Shown: positions 1 to 10,562, counted from the first letter of the stretch. The stretch is 64,000 nt of DNA from Riptortus pedestris (GCA_019009955.1 CM032233.1:114124001-114188000); one strand, 5' to 3'. Translations and numbers: made by a program. The notes: a model not told the origin generated them from the letters alone.

Positions 1-3000
1 AGATCCATGTGTTGAGGAGTAGGTCTTTAGGCTGAGGTTGGGGTATGTGTGTTCAGGTACAGGTCTTGATGCTCTGTTTAGGCAGATCCATGTGTTGAGG
101 AGTAGGTCTGGAGGCTGAGGTTGGGGATGTGTGTTCAGGTACAGGTCTTGCTGCTCTGTTTAGGCAGATCCATGTGTTGAGGAGTAGGTCTGGAGGCTGA
201 GGTTGGGGATGTGTGTTCAGGTACAGGTCTTGCTGCTCTGTTTAGGCAGATCCATGTGTTGAGGAGTAGGTCTGGAGGCTGAGGTTGGGTATGTGTGTTC
301 AGGTACAGGTCTTGCTGCTCTGTTTAGGCAGATCCATGTGTTGAGGAGTAGGTCTGGAGGCTGAGGTTGGGGATGTGTGTTCAGGTACAGGTCTTGCTGC
401 TCTGTTTAGGCAGATGCATGTGTTCAGGAGTAGGTCTTGAGGCTGAGGTTGGGGATGTGTGTTCAAGTACAGGTCTTGCTGCTCTGTTTAGGCAGATCCA
501 TGTGTTGAGGAGTAGGTCTTGAGGCTGAGGTTGGGGTATGTGTGTTCAGGTACAGGTCTTGCTGCTCTGTTTAGGCAGATGCATGTGTTGATGTGTAGGT
601 CCTGAGGCTGAGGTTAGGGCATGTGTGTTCAGGTACAGGTCTTGCTGCTCTGTTTAGGCAGATGCATGTGTTCAGGAGTAAGTCTGGAGGCTGAGGTTGG
701 GGATGTGTGTTGATGTGTAGGTCTTGCTGCTCTGTTTAGGCAGATGCATGTGTTGAGGAGTAGGTCTTGAGGCTGAGGTTAGGGCATGTGTGTTCAGGTA
801 CAGGTCTTGCTGCTCTGTTTAGGCAGATGCATGTGTTGAGGAGTAGGTCTTGAGGCTGAGGTTAGGGCATGTGTGTTCAGGTACAGGTCTTGCTGCTCTG
901 TTTAGGCAGATGCATGTGTTGAGGAGTAGGTCTTGAGGCTGAGGTTAGGGTATGTGTGTTCAGGTACAGGTCTTGCTGCTCTGTTTAGGCAGATGCATGT
1001 GTTGAGGAGTAGGTCTTGAGGCTGAGGTTAGGGCATGTGTGTTCAGGTACAGGTCTTGCTGCTCTGTTTAGGCAGATGCATGTGTTGAGGAGTAGGTCTT
1101 GAGGCTGAGGTTAGGGCATGTGTTTTTAGGTGCAGGTATTGATGCTATGGTTAGGCAGATGCATGTGTTGATGTGTAGGTCTTGAGGCTGAGGTTAGGGC
1201 ATGTGATTTCAGGTACAGGTATTGATGCTATGGTTAGGCAGATGCAGGTGTTGAGGAGTAGGTCTTGAGGCTGAGGTTATGGCATGTGTTTTTAGGTACA
1301 GGTCTTGCTGCTCCGTTTAGGCAGAAGCACGTGTTCATGTGTAGGTCTGGAGGCTGAGGTTAGGGCATGTGTGTTGATGTGTAGGTCTTGCTGCTCTGTT
1401 TAGGCAGATGCATGTGTTCATGTGTAGGTCTTGAGGCTGAGGTTGGGGCATGTGTGTTCAGGTACAGGTCTTGCTGCTCTGTTTAGGCAGATGCATGTGT
1501 TCATGCGTAGGTCTGGAGGCTGAGGTTAGGGCATGTGTGTTCAGGTACAGGTCTTGCTGCTCTGTTTAGGCAGATGCATGTGTTCATGTGTAGGTCTGGA
1601 GGCTGAGGTTAGGGCATGTGTGTTCAGGTACAGGTCTTGCTGCTCTGTTTAGGCAGATGCATGTGTTCATGTGTAGGTCTTGAGGCTGAGGTTGGGGATG
1701 TGTGTTGAGGTGTAGGTCTTGCTGCTCTGTTTAGGCAGATGCATGTGTTCATGTGTAGGTCTTGAGGCTGAGGTTAGGGCATGTGTGTTGAGGTGTAGGT
1801 CTTGCTGCTCTGTTTAGGCAGATCCATGTGTTCATGTGTAGGTCTGGAGGCTGAGGTTAGGGCATGTGTGTTGAGGTGTAGGTCTTGCTGCTCTGTTTAG
1901 GCAGATCCATGTGTTCATGTGTAGGTCTTGAGGCTGAGGTTAGGGCATGTGTGTTGAGGTGTAGGTCTTGTTGCTCTGTTTAGGCAGATCCATGTGTTCA
2001 TGTGTAGGTCTTGAGGCTGAGGTTAGGGCATGTGTGTTGAGGTGTAGGTCTTGCTGCTCTGTTTAGGCAGATCCATGTGTTCATGTGTAGGTCTTGAGGC
2101 TGAGGTTAGGGCATGTGTGTTGAGGTGTAGGTCTTGCTGCTCTGTTTAGGCAGATGCATGTGTTCATGAGTAGGTCTTGAGGCTGAGGTTGGGGCATGTG
2201 TGTTCAGGTACTGGTCTTGCTGCTCTGTTTAGGCAGATGCATGTGATGATGTGTAGGTCTTGAGGCTGAGATTAGGGCATGTGTGTTAAGGTGCAGGTCT
2301 TAAGGATCTGCTTAGGTAGGTGTATGTGTTGAGGTGTAGGTCTTGAGGCTGAGGTTGGGGCATGTGTGTTCAGGTACAGGTCTTGCTCCTCTGTTTAGGC
2401 AGATGCATGTGTTGAGGTGTAGGTCTTGAGGCTGAGGTTAGGGCATGTGATTTCAGGTACAGGTCTTGCTGCTCTGGTTAGGCAGATGCATGTGTTGATG
2501 TGTAGGTCTTGAGGCTGAGGTTAGGGCATGTGTGTTCAGGTACAGGTCTTGCTGCTCAGTTTAGGCAGATCCAAGTGTAGATAAGTAGTTCAGGAGGCTG
2601 AGGTTAGGGCATGTGTGTTCAGGTCAAGGTCTTGCTGCTCTGTTTAGGCAGATGCATGTGTTGATGTGTAGGTCTTGAGGCTGAGGTTCGGGCATGTGTG
2701 TTCAGGTACAGGTCTTGCTGCTCTGTTTAGGCAGATGCATGTGTTCATGTGTAGGTCTGGAGGCTGAGGTTAGGGCATGTGTGTTGAGGTGTAGGTCTTG
2801 CTGCTCTGTTTAGGCAGATCCATGTGTTCATGTGTAGGTCTTGAGGCTGAGGTTAGGGCATGTGTGTTGAGGTGTAGGTCTTGCTGCTCTGTTTAGGCAG
2901 ATCCATGTGTTCATGTGTAGGTCTTGAGGGTGTGGTTAGGGCATGTGTGTTGAGGTGTAGGTCTTGCTGCTCTGTTTAGGCAGATCCATGTGTTCATGTG

Positions 3001-3885
3001 TAGGTCTTGAGGCTGAGGTTAGGGCATGTGTGTTGAGGTGTAGGTCTTGTTGCTCTGTTTAGGCAGATCCATGTGTTCATGTGTAGGTCTTAAGGCTGAG
3101 GTAGGGACATGTGCGTTCAGGTACAGGTCTTGCTGCTTTGTTTAGGCAGATGCATGTGTTCAGGAGTAGGTCTTGAGGCTGAGGTTGGGGCATGTGTGTT
3201 CAGGTACAGGTCTTGCTGCTCTGTTTAGGCAGATGCATGTGTTCAGGAGTAGGTCTTGAGGCTGAGGTTGGGGCATGTGTGTTCAGGTACAGGTCTTGCT
3301 GCTCTGTTTAGGCAGATGCATGTGTTCAGGAGTAGGTCTTGAGGCTGAGGTTGGGGCATGTGCGTTCAGGTACAGGTCTTGCTGCTCTGTTTAGGCAGAT
3401 GCATGTGTTCAGGAGTAGGTCTTGAGGCTGAGGTTGGGGCATGTGTGTTCAGGTACTGGTCTTGCTGCTCTGTTTAGGCAGATGCATGTGTTTAGGAGTA
3501 GGTCTTGAGGCTGAGGTTGGGGTATGTGTATTCAGGTACTGTCTTGCTGCTCTGTTTAGGCAGATCCATGTGTTGATGTGTAGGTCTGGAGGCTGAGGTT
3601 GGGGATGTGTGTTCAGGTACAGGTCTTGCTGCTCTGTTTAGGCAGATGCATGTGTTGAGGAGTAGGTCTTGAGGCTGAGGTTTGGGTATGTGTGTTCAGG
3701 TACAGGTCTTGCTGCTCTGTTTAGGCAGATGCATGTGTTCAGGAGTAAGTCTGGAGGCTGAGGTTGGGGATGTGTGTTCAAGTACTGGTCTTGCTGCTCT
3801 GTTTAGGCAGATGCATGTGTTTATGTGTAGGTCTGGAGGCTGAGGTTGGGGCATGTGTGTTGAGGTGTAGGTCTTGGGGCTTATA
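1..3885. repeat. Minisatellite array, 83-bp dimeric unit
   Basis: About 47 tandem copies of an 82-84-bp unit fill the left edge and are cut by it. Each unit is a dimer. One half (about 40 bp) starts AGGTCTTGAGGCTGAGGTTA and the other (about 43 bp) starts AGGTCTTGCTGCTCTGTTTA. Both halves continue with a GCATGTGTGTT- or GCATGTGTT-type segment, so an ancestral 40-mer probably duplicated. Variants are clustered: 'GATCCATG' and 'GGGGATG' units lie near the left, 'TTCATGTGTAGG' units in the middle, and 'TTCAGGAGTAGG' units near the right. The short open frames seen in it are by-products of a period close to a multiple of three. The array decays at 3865-3885, at a short 'cttggggcttatataac' junction. 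Confidence 0.97.
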
Positions 3886-3889
3886 TAAC

Positions 3890-5790
3890 AATCTAAAAAC
3901 ATTCTGTAATGTGCATGAGATAATAGGCTTCCCGGATAATAATTTGCTCCCCTCCCCCTTTTTCGTGCATAGAAATGCTAAAATTGCTAATTTTCATGGA
4001 GGAGTGGATGCTAATTCTCATACCAAGTTTTGTTTAATTAGGTTGTCTTTCGCGCCCATTAAAATTGTTGACTTCCGCTATAGGTTTTAGCGTATATCTC
4101 GTTTATACTTCGGTATACGAAAAAAGTGAATGTAACATAAGTTACTTTAAATAACTCAATGAACAAATTTTGTTACTTGCATCTGTTGAAAACCCAATGG
4201 TTAACGGAATATCGCAATTTTCATTTCAGGCCTTTTTCATAACCCAACACTAGTTTGGACCTCAAAATTTTAATATAGCTTATAATCATGGGAGAATTAG
4301 TGCTAATACACATACCGAGTTTTGTAATGTTTGGTTCATTCTTTACCTGATAAAATAGTTTTTAGTGTATATCTCGTTTATACTTTTTTTTTACAAAACA
4401 AAAGTGAATGTAAGAAAAGTTACTTCAAATAAAAAAATGAACTACTTTTGCCACGTGCATATTTGCAGAAAAATCAACATTTTTAATTTATTTCAATTTT
4501 AATAATGTTGGTATGGTTTATTATAAAGTGTATATAACAAACGTTACTCTATATAACAAAATAAACACCTTTTGTTAAGTTTATATTTGCTGAGAAACCA
4601 ATAGGAAACGAATTATCGGTATTTTTAAATTCAGGCCTCCCTTACAACCCCCACTCTTGCCCGTCCATAGAAATGTTGGTATAGCTTATTAGAATGAATG
4701 CGTTAGTGCTAATACACATACCGAGTTTTATTTAGTTCGGTCGAGTCCTTTGTGCCAAATAAAATTGTTCACTTCCGCTATAGGTTTTAGCGTATATCTC
4801 GTTTATAATTCGGTATACGAAAAAAGTGTATATAACAAACGTTACTCTAAATAACAAAATAAACAACTTTTGTTAAGTTTATATTTGCTGAAAAACCAAT
4901 AGGAAACGAATTATCGGTATTTTTAAATTCAGGCCTCCCCTACAACCCCCACTCCTGCCCGTCCCTAGAAATGTTGGTATGGCTTATTAGAACGAAAGCG
5001 TTAGTGCTAATACACATACCGAGTTTTATTTAGTTCGGTAGAGTCTTTTGTGCCAAATAAAATTGTTCACTTCCGCTATAGGTTTTAGCGTTTATCTCGT
5101 TTATAATCCGGTATACGAAAAAAGTGCATATAACAAACGTTACTCTAAATAACAAAATAAACAACTTTTGTTATGTTTATATTTGCTGAAAAACCAATAG
5201 GAAACTAATTATCGGTATTTTTAACTTCTGGCTTCGCTTACAACCCCCACTCCTGCCCGTCCCTAGAAATGTTGGTATGGCTTATTAGAACGAAAGCGTT
5301 AGTGCTAATACACATACCGAGTTTTATTTAGTTCGGTAGAGTCTTTTGTGTCAAATAAAATTGTTCACTTCCGCTATAGGTTTTAGCGTATATCTCGTTT
5401 ATAATTCGGTAAACAAAAAAATGTATATAACAAACGTTACTCTAAATAACAAAATAAACAACTTTTGTTAAGTTTATATTTGCTGAAAAACCAATAGGAA
5501 ACGAATTATCAATATTTTTAAATTCAGGCCTCCCTTATAACACCCGCTCGTGTTCGTATCAGAGAATATTAATGTAGCCTAAAGTCTAAGTTGAGTTAGT
5601 AGTAATATACATACATACGTACACACGTACAAAGTTTCTTAAAATTCTGTTCAGCCGTTTATGCGTGAATAGGTAATAAACAAACAAACATTCACGAAAA
5701 CAACAAAATGCAGTTATAGAGTCTATGACATGTGGAACGAAAAAGTATCGGAAAATTTCGAAAAAAAAATCAATGGACAGACAGATGTTA
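3890..5790 (-). mobile_element. Helitron-like element, family B copy 1, with 298-bp tandem units
   Basis: About five to six direct repeats make up this stretch. The landmark ACAACCCCCACTC occurs at 4644, 4942 and 5240, exactly 298 bp apart, and a decayed version lies near 5537. Each unit carries CCGAGTTTTATTTAGTTCGG-like and TAGGTTTTAGCGTATATCTC-like segments. The right part carries TTCAGCCGTTTATGCGTGAA followed by a short (CAAA) run. It ends in a segment shared with copy 2 (GACATGTG..., ...GACAGACAGATGTTACAATTTT) that abuts a (TA)n tract. The stem-loop seen at the left end of copies 2 and 3 is missing here, so this end is truncated or eroded against the minisatellite. The minus strand is assigned from the copies that keep the CTAG-type 3' terminus. 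No protein-coding capacity was seen. Confidence 0.7.
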
Positions 5791-5791
5791 C

Positions 5792-5796
<5 letters not shown>

Positions 5797-5838
<42 letters not shown>

Positions 5839-5879
5839 TATATATGTGTGTGTGTGTGTTTGTGTATGTGTGTGTGTTT

Positions 5880-5924
<45 letters not shown>
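5797..5924. repeat. Compound microsatellite (TA)n(TG)n
   Basis: A (TA)n run of about 40 bp is followed by an interrupted (TG)n run of about 85 bp. It lies between the end of family B copy 1 and the family A copy that follows. In many family A copies a microsatellite sits at this internal position, just outside the CGCTAGAGCG-like motif. Confidence 0.95.
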
Positions 5925-5926
<2 letters not shown>

Positions 5927-6598
5927 TGTACTTGTCTGTTACCGCACTAGCGGTCGCAATTATTGTTTTATCGTAACTAAACTGGACATATAAGCGTTTC
6001 ATGAAGAAATAAAGATGAATTTCGTTAACTGCTGAAATCTGACAAGGAGGATGGGAGTTTAGAGGGGGAATTTTGAAAATTTTAAATATCTCCGTTACTT
6101 TAAGTCGGATCGAAAAATGCTATAGAACCATTCTTATGGAAAACTTAATTTACTCTAAATATTGTCATATACATTTATTCTCTGTCTTGAATATTAACCG
6201 AGGTATTTGTATTTTTCAGTTTTCAGCCTTCTGCAAACCACCCCCCCCCCCTTCTACGCACGTCGCATAATAAATGCTGTGTTATATAATAAATCACTTT
6301 ATTTGAACCATTAATACCAAATATTATTTTCAAGAGACGTTTATTATGCGAGCAAATATATTCTGTTGATCCTCCCACCGTCTTAAGTTCTTGGACTACT
6401 AAAATATGAGTCATTGAGATAAAAATTATTCTGTTCCATTATAAATAACAGTACTAGATATAGCAAATAGTTTTAATTTCAGTAATTGTTTTTTTTTCCG
6501 GTGAAGATTATTTCTATCTATCTATCTATGCTTTCCGTTGGTAGGTTATTAAAATTGACTGAACGATTTCTCATTACTGTTTGCTTTTACTCACTTAA

Positions 6599-6833
6599 CC
6601 CTAGAAGTACCAAGGGGGGGGGGGGCTCCTTCAGCCCACAACTTTTTGTTTTTGTTCCCTATCACCCAATTTTAATGGGATATTTTTGATATTTTATGTA
6701 TTCCTCAGAAAAACATCCTAGAATGAGGACATAACAACAAAATGAAATTAAAAAATTTCTATGTTTATAAAAAAAACATTTTTTTGACGTATGGGCTCGA
6801 GGAGCCCCCCCCCCTTGGTAATGCAAGGGGTAG
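6599..6833. mobile_element. piggyBac-type MITE
   Basis: The left end is TTAA followed by CCCTAGAAGTACCAAGG, a CCC-starting terminus typical of piggyBac elements, then a poly-G run and GGCTCCTTCAGCCCAC. An inverted copy (TGGGCTCGAGGAGCCC, poly-C, CCTTGGTA) closes it at about 6790-6830. The interior, about 150 bp, is AT-rich and non-coding. The right-hand TTAA is not preserved cleanly, because CTTCTAGGG has decayed to ATGCAAGGGG. The insertion point matches an 'actcacTTAA' site in the family A host copy. Confidence 0.6.
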
Positions 6834-6837
6834 TTAT

Positions 6838-7870
6838 ACACTTAAGTACCAAGGGGGGGGGGCTCCTCGAGCCCACTGATATTTAATACTACTTTTAACT
6901 AGTAATTCAAGTGTTATTAATTATATTGCTCAAATAATAATTACTTTGATTTAATTTTAACATACACAAACCTTCTCAAGTTTTTTTTTCCCAATAAAAA
7001 AATATATATATTCTCCCCATATAATTTTTTTTCATATAAAAATATATTACTGAGATGGTTATAATTATTGCTCCTGATAGGTACTTTTTTAGAAAAGAGA
7101 AGATTTTCTAGGTTGTTCCCAACTAGGGGAACAGTTAGTCCATGCAGCATCCTGGACACAACATGGAGAAGAAATAGTGCTGGCCGAAGAAAGTACTTTT
7201 TATTTGAACTATCTGAGAGTTTAGTAAAATTGTGTGTTCCTGAAAGGAGTGAAAATATTGTGGGCATTCCTAGATCTTCAGTGAAGGCCATGGAGCATGT
7301 TCTAGGGCGAGAACTGATTTATCCCCAAATGGAGGAACTAGGTTCATCAAGTGGAAGGCTAAGGTGTTACACTTGTGTTAGAGAAGCCAAATCAAAAAAA
7401 GAAAAATACAACAACCTATCAAAATCTAAGCAGCGTTGCTTCAAATGTAAACGCTCAGTGTGTAACAAACACTCGGAAAAAAAATTATTGTGCAAAAGCA
7501 CCTATAATTGCAATTACGAATCTGATAATTAGATTTTCTTAAATTATTATTCTATTATAATGTTATAACAACTTAGATATAGATAACTTTTTATTCTAAC
7601 AATGTTTAGATATGTTCCTCTAGTAGAATAAAATTTAATTTATTTTAATTCATTTAATTTAAAGTCATCCTTTTTTCCCCATCCGAACTTTTTTTTTAAT
7701 TTTTTTTTTATTTTTGTATTTAATTTTTTTTTTCACAGGTGTCCTAAGAAACGTTCATTAAACATAATCCAATAGAAATAAAAAAATTAAAAAAATTATA
7801 GAACCAAAATAAAAGGTTTTTAAGGTTGTGGGCTCAAGGAGCCCCAACCCCTTGGTAATCCATGCGACCT
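6838..7870 (+). mobile_element. Decayed piggyBac-like transposon
   Basis: The left end has AAGTACCAAGG, poly-G and GGCTCCTCGAGCCCAC (6845-6875). The right end has the inverse, GTGGGCTCAAGGAGCC then CCCCTTGGTA (about 7826-7858). The two ends therefore form inverted repeats related to those of the MITE immediately to its left. Between them lies the C-terminal part of a piggyBac transposase. At about 1 kb it is far shorter than autonomous piggyBac elements (roughly 2.4 kb), so the 5' part of the gene is deleted. Confidence 0.65.
7068..7532 (+). pseudogene. piggyBac-like transposase, C-terminal fragment
   Basis: This is an open frame of about 154 codons. Its last third is cysteine-rich: RLRCYTCVREAKSKK, then QRCFKCKRSVCNKHSEK and a final C. 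This CxxC...CxxC...CxxH pattern is the zinc-binding C-terminal domain that piggyBac transposases use for terminal-repeat binding. Upstream, ELSESLVKLCVPER and RSSVKAMEHVLGRE look like the linker before that domain. The DDD catalytic core is absent, and the first 50 residues probably include out-of-frame sequence. It sits inside inverted repeats with piggyBac-style CCC/TTAA features. A family ORF is normally about 550-600 residues, so this is a relic and cannot be active alone. The family assignment rests on the Cys pattern and the ends. Confidence 0.72.
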
Positions 7871-7965
7871 GGGAGAGGTCGGTATTAGATCGGTAGATTT
7901 ATCAACTGAAAAACGTCACTTGGGAAATCTGCTTAGCTTGCGCAGCCCTTGCGAGACGGACTTTT

Positions 7966-8076
7966 TTAGCAGATTTCCCTTAAGGGAAATCAGCTATTGA
8001 GGTTGTACTCATGAGGGAATTTTCGAAATTTTTCTTCAAATGCCTATTTGATAACGAAAATGAGGTCCGTTCAAAA

Positions 8077-8122
<46 letters not shown>

Positions 8123-8515
8123 CACTCTATATTTAGTCGTTTTATGCAAAAAGAAAGATCAAGTTCGTAAACGACTGCTATCGGACCAGTGAGAGGGGGG
8201 GGTTTAGAGGGGAGGATTTTCGAAAATTCGAAATATCTCCGTTACTATATGTCGGATCGAAAAATTGTACAGAATCACTCTTATTGCAAATTAAATTTAC
8301 TATAAATATTGTTATATATATTTATTCTCTATCTTGAATATTAACCGAGATATTTGCATTTTTATTAAATCTGGACGGCTAACGGACGGGTGACTTTCCC
8401 GCCGAAAGCTAGTTCGGCCGTATCCTTAACTGCTCGACTCTCGTGAAATTTCTCTATTGTAAAACTTCACGTGGGAAATCTGCTTAGTTTACGCAGCCCC
8501 TGCGTGACGGACTTT
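7966..8515 (+). mobile_element. Family A (HINE-like) copy R2, joined tail-to-head to R1
   Basis: A nearly complete short copy. It starts with AGCAGATTTCCCTTAAGGGA (5' hairpin), then the CGACGAAAATGAGGTCCG-like segment, (AT)n at 8079-8118, the AAATATCTCCGTTACTATA body, GGGAAATCTGCTTAG, the stem-loop ACGCAGCCCCTGCGT, and ends GACGGACTTTTT. It begins directly at the T-run where copy R1 ends. No coding capacity. Confidence 0.85.
8079..8118. repeat. (AT)n microsatellite
   Basis: About 20 AT dinucleotides at the internal microsatellite position of family A copy R2. Confidence 0.97.
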
Positions 8516-8960
8516 TTTTTTTAAGCATTCTACTCTTGGGACAGGAGTAGTGCACGACTACAAAATGCGTGACAAACATTCTAGAATATTGAAGCATCTC
8601 TCGTAGCCAAAGAGAATCATATAAGGTCCGGTACCTCCTTCTCAACCCCATGTTGGGAGATGTAATTCATCATGTTTTTAAAATGAAAAATAAACGATAA
8701 ATGATAGGTATAAAAGAAGAAAGGGGCGCCTGATGTTGGTGGAGGGAGGTCTGGAGACGTGTGGGGTCGGGAGCTCAACCGGTTGGAGGCGACGCTCCTC
8801 CTACTGGCCCCAGTCGGCAGCCTTGTCGCCATAACCTTAATATTACACATCTGCTTAATCAGCAGCTCATCGCCCCATAGCATCACTCTAATATCAGCCT
8901 AGCACTCTCTCTGCATTGGCATAAATACACTCAGATGGAGCAAACGATCAAAACGATCCC
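8516..8960. other. Unassigned spacer, GC-richer patch
   Basis: Starts in the T-run at the end of copy R2. The part at 8707-8890 is noticeably GC-richer than the surroundings. It may be an eroded upstream part of the LINE whose recognisable protein begins near 8981, but no reverse transcriptase motif could be read in it. Confidence 0.4.
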
Positions 8961-10260
8961 AGAATCAAAGGAAAAGTACCTTGAAATCGGAACGTTTAGA
9001 AACTTTCAGAACCAGCCCTATTGTTAGTTTATGTGCAGAAGCCTCTATACCACCAGTTGTGTTTCGACGCCACGCATTGACCAACACATATATATCCAAA
9101 ATGAAGCTGCAATTTAGGAGTTCGGCGTATAATTACATCTTCCGCCACACCACTTGCGATTGTACAACAAAAAAAAAACCACCGAGTACCACTTGGTATT
9201 CGACATCAACAAATAGCTGCTGAGATATACGACATCTAAGTGGAGTATGATGATGCTACTCAAGGAACCCCTCCATGGAACCACCAACCTCCTAAAATAG
9301 ACGGCAAACTGCGAACTATAGATACTAACACTCAAATGCATGGAATATATGACTACTTAAATACACATCAAGAATACAAAAAACATACACGGATGGTTAC
9401 AAAAAATGGGGAAATTATAGGATACCTAGTGGTCCTAGGAGATATTACAAAGAAATACAAGTTGCCACCATGCACACCACCGAGCTGCAAGCAATAGCGA
9501 CAGCACTCTACCTCGCCACAGGCAGCAATCATACACATTTTTCGGTGTGCTGACTCCATGTCAGCTCTGCAAAGCATACAGAACCCTCATGAAGCCCAAC
9601 TAACAATAAATCAAATTTATAATTACTTGCAAATCCTGAAGATTCTAAATAAAAAAAAAACAAAATGCTATGGGTTCCCGCACACTAAGGAATTGCGGGA
9701 AATGAGGCTGCTGATAAAGCAGCAAAAAAATCAGCACATATGGGAAGGATCCAACTTCATGTCTATGAAGCTAATGATATAAGCACCTGGCTAAATAGCA
9801 AAGTCCATAAAAGCTGGGATTCAATGTGGAAGGAAGTACCCCTCACAAACAAATTACGAAATATAAAAGATTCTCCAGGGACATGGCACAGTGCCTTCAG
9901 AGGCATTCGAAAAGAAGAGGTAGTGACTACCAGGATGCGTATAGGCCACACAAATCTTACGCACATACACTTAATAACTAAAGATCCCCAACAACAATGC
10001 GAAATATGCCATGTTCCACTCACAATACTCCATCTTATAGAAGAATGTCAATCTCTACAAACAATTATCGAAGAATTAGACATTCCTACAAACATACAAT
10101 TGCCCTTCCAAGACACTCCGCAAGCACTAGATCAAATCATTTCGTTAGTAATGAAGCTATCTCTTTAAAATAAAATAAAGGTAAAGCATAACAAAATATA
10201 AGAATATTTATTTATGAATTTAAAAAAAATAAAAATGTGTGCGCGCGTGAAAAGATAGTA
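8960..10260 (+). pseudogene. LINE relic: RT-RNase H linker, RNase H and C-terminal CHC knuckle
   Basis: This is the 3' third of a non-LTR retrotransposon of an RNase-H-bearing clade (R1/I/LOA-like). At 8981 the frame reads FRTSPIVSLCAEASIPP, the linker that follows the reverse transcriptase. RNase H remnants follow: TYTDG (Asp codon 9392-9394), TELQAI (Glu codon 9482-9484) and ADSMSALQSI (Asp codon 9552-9554). These lie in two frames with shifts between them, so three of the catalytic acidic positions are still visible in a broken gene. From about 9785 to 10168 one frame is open: MRIGHTNLTHIHL, then CEICH (from 9998) with a later H and C, giving CX2C-X7-H-X4-C. It ends at TAA 10166-10168, followed by an AATAAA-rich tail. 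The N-terminal ORF, endonuclease and RT core are missing, so this is a 5'-truncated dead copy. Confidence 0.85.
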
Positions 10261-10562
10261 GTAAAATAACTGTGGATGTGTATCTATTTATACGCACAGA
10301 TACAAAGTAACCACAACAATAAATTTTCCACTTCCTAAAGGGCATACTAACCAAGATGTTGATTCCCGAACAAACATCCTACCCCCTCTATATTAACAGA
10401 TCGAGTTTGTTCACAAGATAAAGTTTATTGAACCACTTTCCAAATGCCCGTTTAACTCTATGTAAACAATACTAGAAATATTAACGTAGCAGGTTATAGT
10501 AGTTCTGTATAAAATTGACAAGAGTAGGAGTGGTTGTAAGTCCGTAGCTTGAATGCAATAAA
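10261..10562. other. Unassigned AT-rich spacer
   Basis: No coding, RNA or repeat signature was recognised. It lies between the LINE tail and the next family A copy. Confidence 0.4.

Larger units (their letters stand above)
5925..7965 (+). mobile_element. Family A (HINE-like) copy R1, split by piggyBac-type DNA
   Basis: The family A body starts at the TGTCTGTTACCGC segment next to the microsatellite and runs to about 6594, including AAATATCTCCGTTACT and the poly-C/G region near 6240. It stops at a TTAA (6595-6598), where piggyBac-like DNA begins. Family A sequence resumes near 7890 and ends with GGGAAATCTGC, the stem-loop GCGCAGCCCTTGCG and GAGACGGACTTTTT at about 7965. The 5' end (AGCAGATTTCCC) is absent. 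In complete copies the order in this orientation is 5' subterminal repeat, hairpin, microsatellite, body, inverted subterminal repeat, terminal stem-loop. It is non-coding. Confidence 0.75.

Noticed and set aside
1..3885. CRISPR array
   Set aside because: The repeats are contiguous and the 'spacers' are themselves repeated. The setting is eukaryotic, so this is a minisatellite.
3696..4090. Open frames on both strands at the right end of the satellite
   Set aside because: They follow the tandem repeat and run into unrelated DNA. Codons reflect the repeat, with many Cys/Leu/Val or Thr/Pro/His, and there is no gene signal.
5725..6002. Overlapping frames rich in Ile-Tyr and Val-Cys or Thr-His
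   Set aside because: Translations of the (TA)n(TG)n microsatellite in different frames. The same applies at 35859-36068, 38818-39137 and 62342-62624.
6790..6875. GGGCTCGAGGAGCCC as an independent regulatory palindrome
   Set aside because: It is the inner part of the piggyBac-type inverted end, seen in the same order at all four ends.
7961..8515. Family A as a simple cut-and-paste MITE with AGCAGATTTCCC ends
   Set aside because: The inverted repeats are subterminal on one side and no consistent target duplication was seen. The additional terminal stem-loop fits Helentron-type elements better. It remains open until a genome-wide check.
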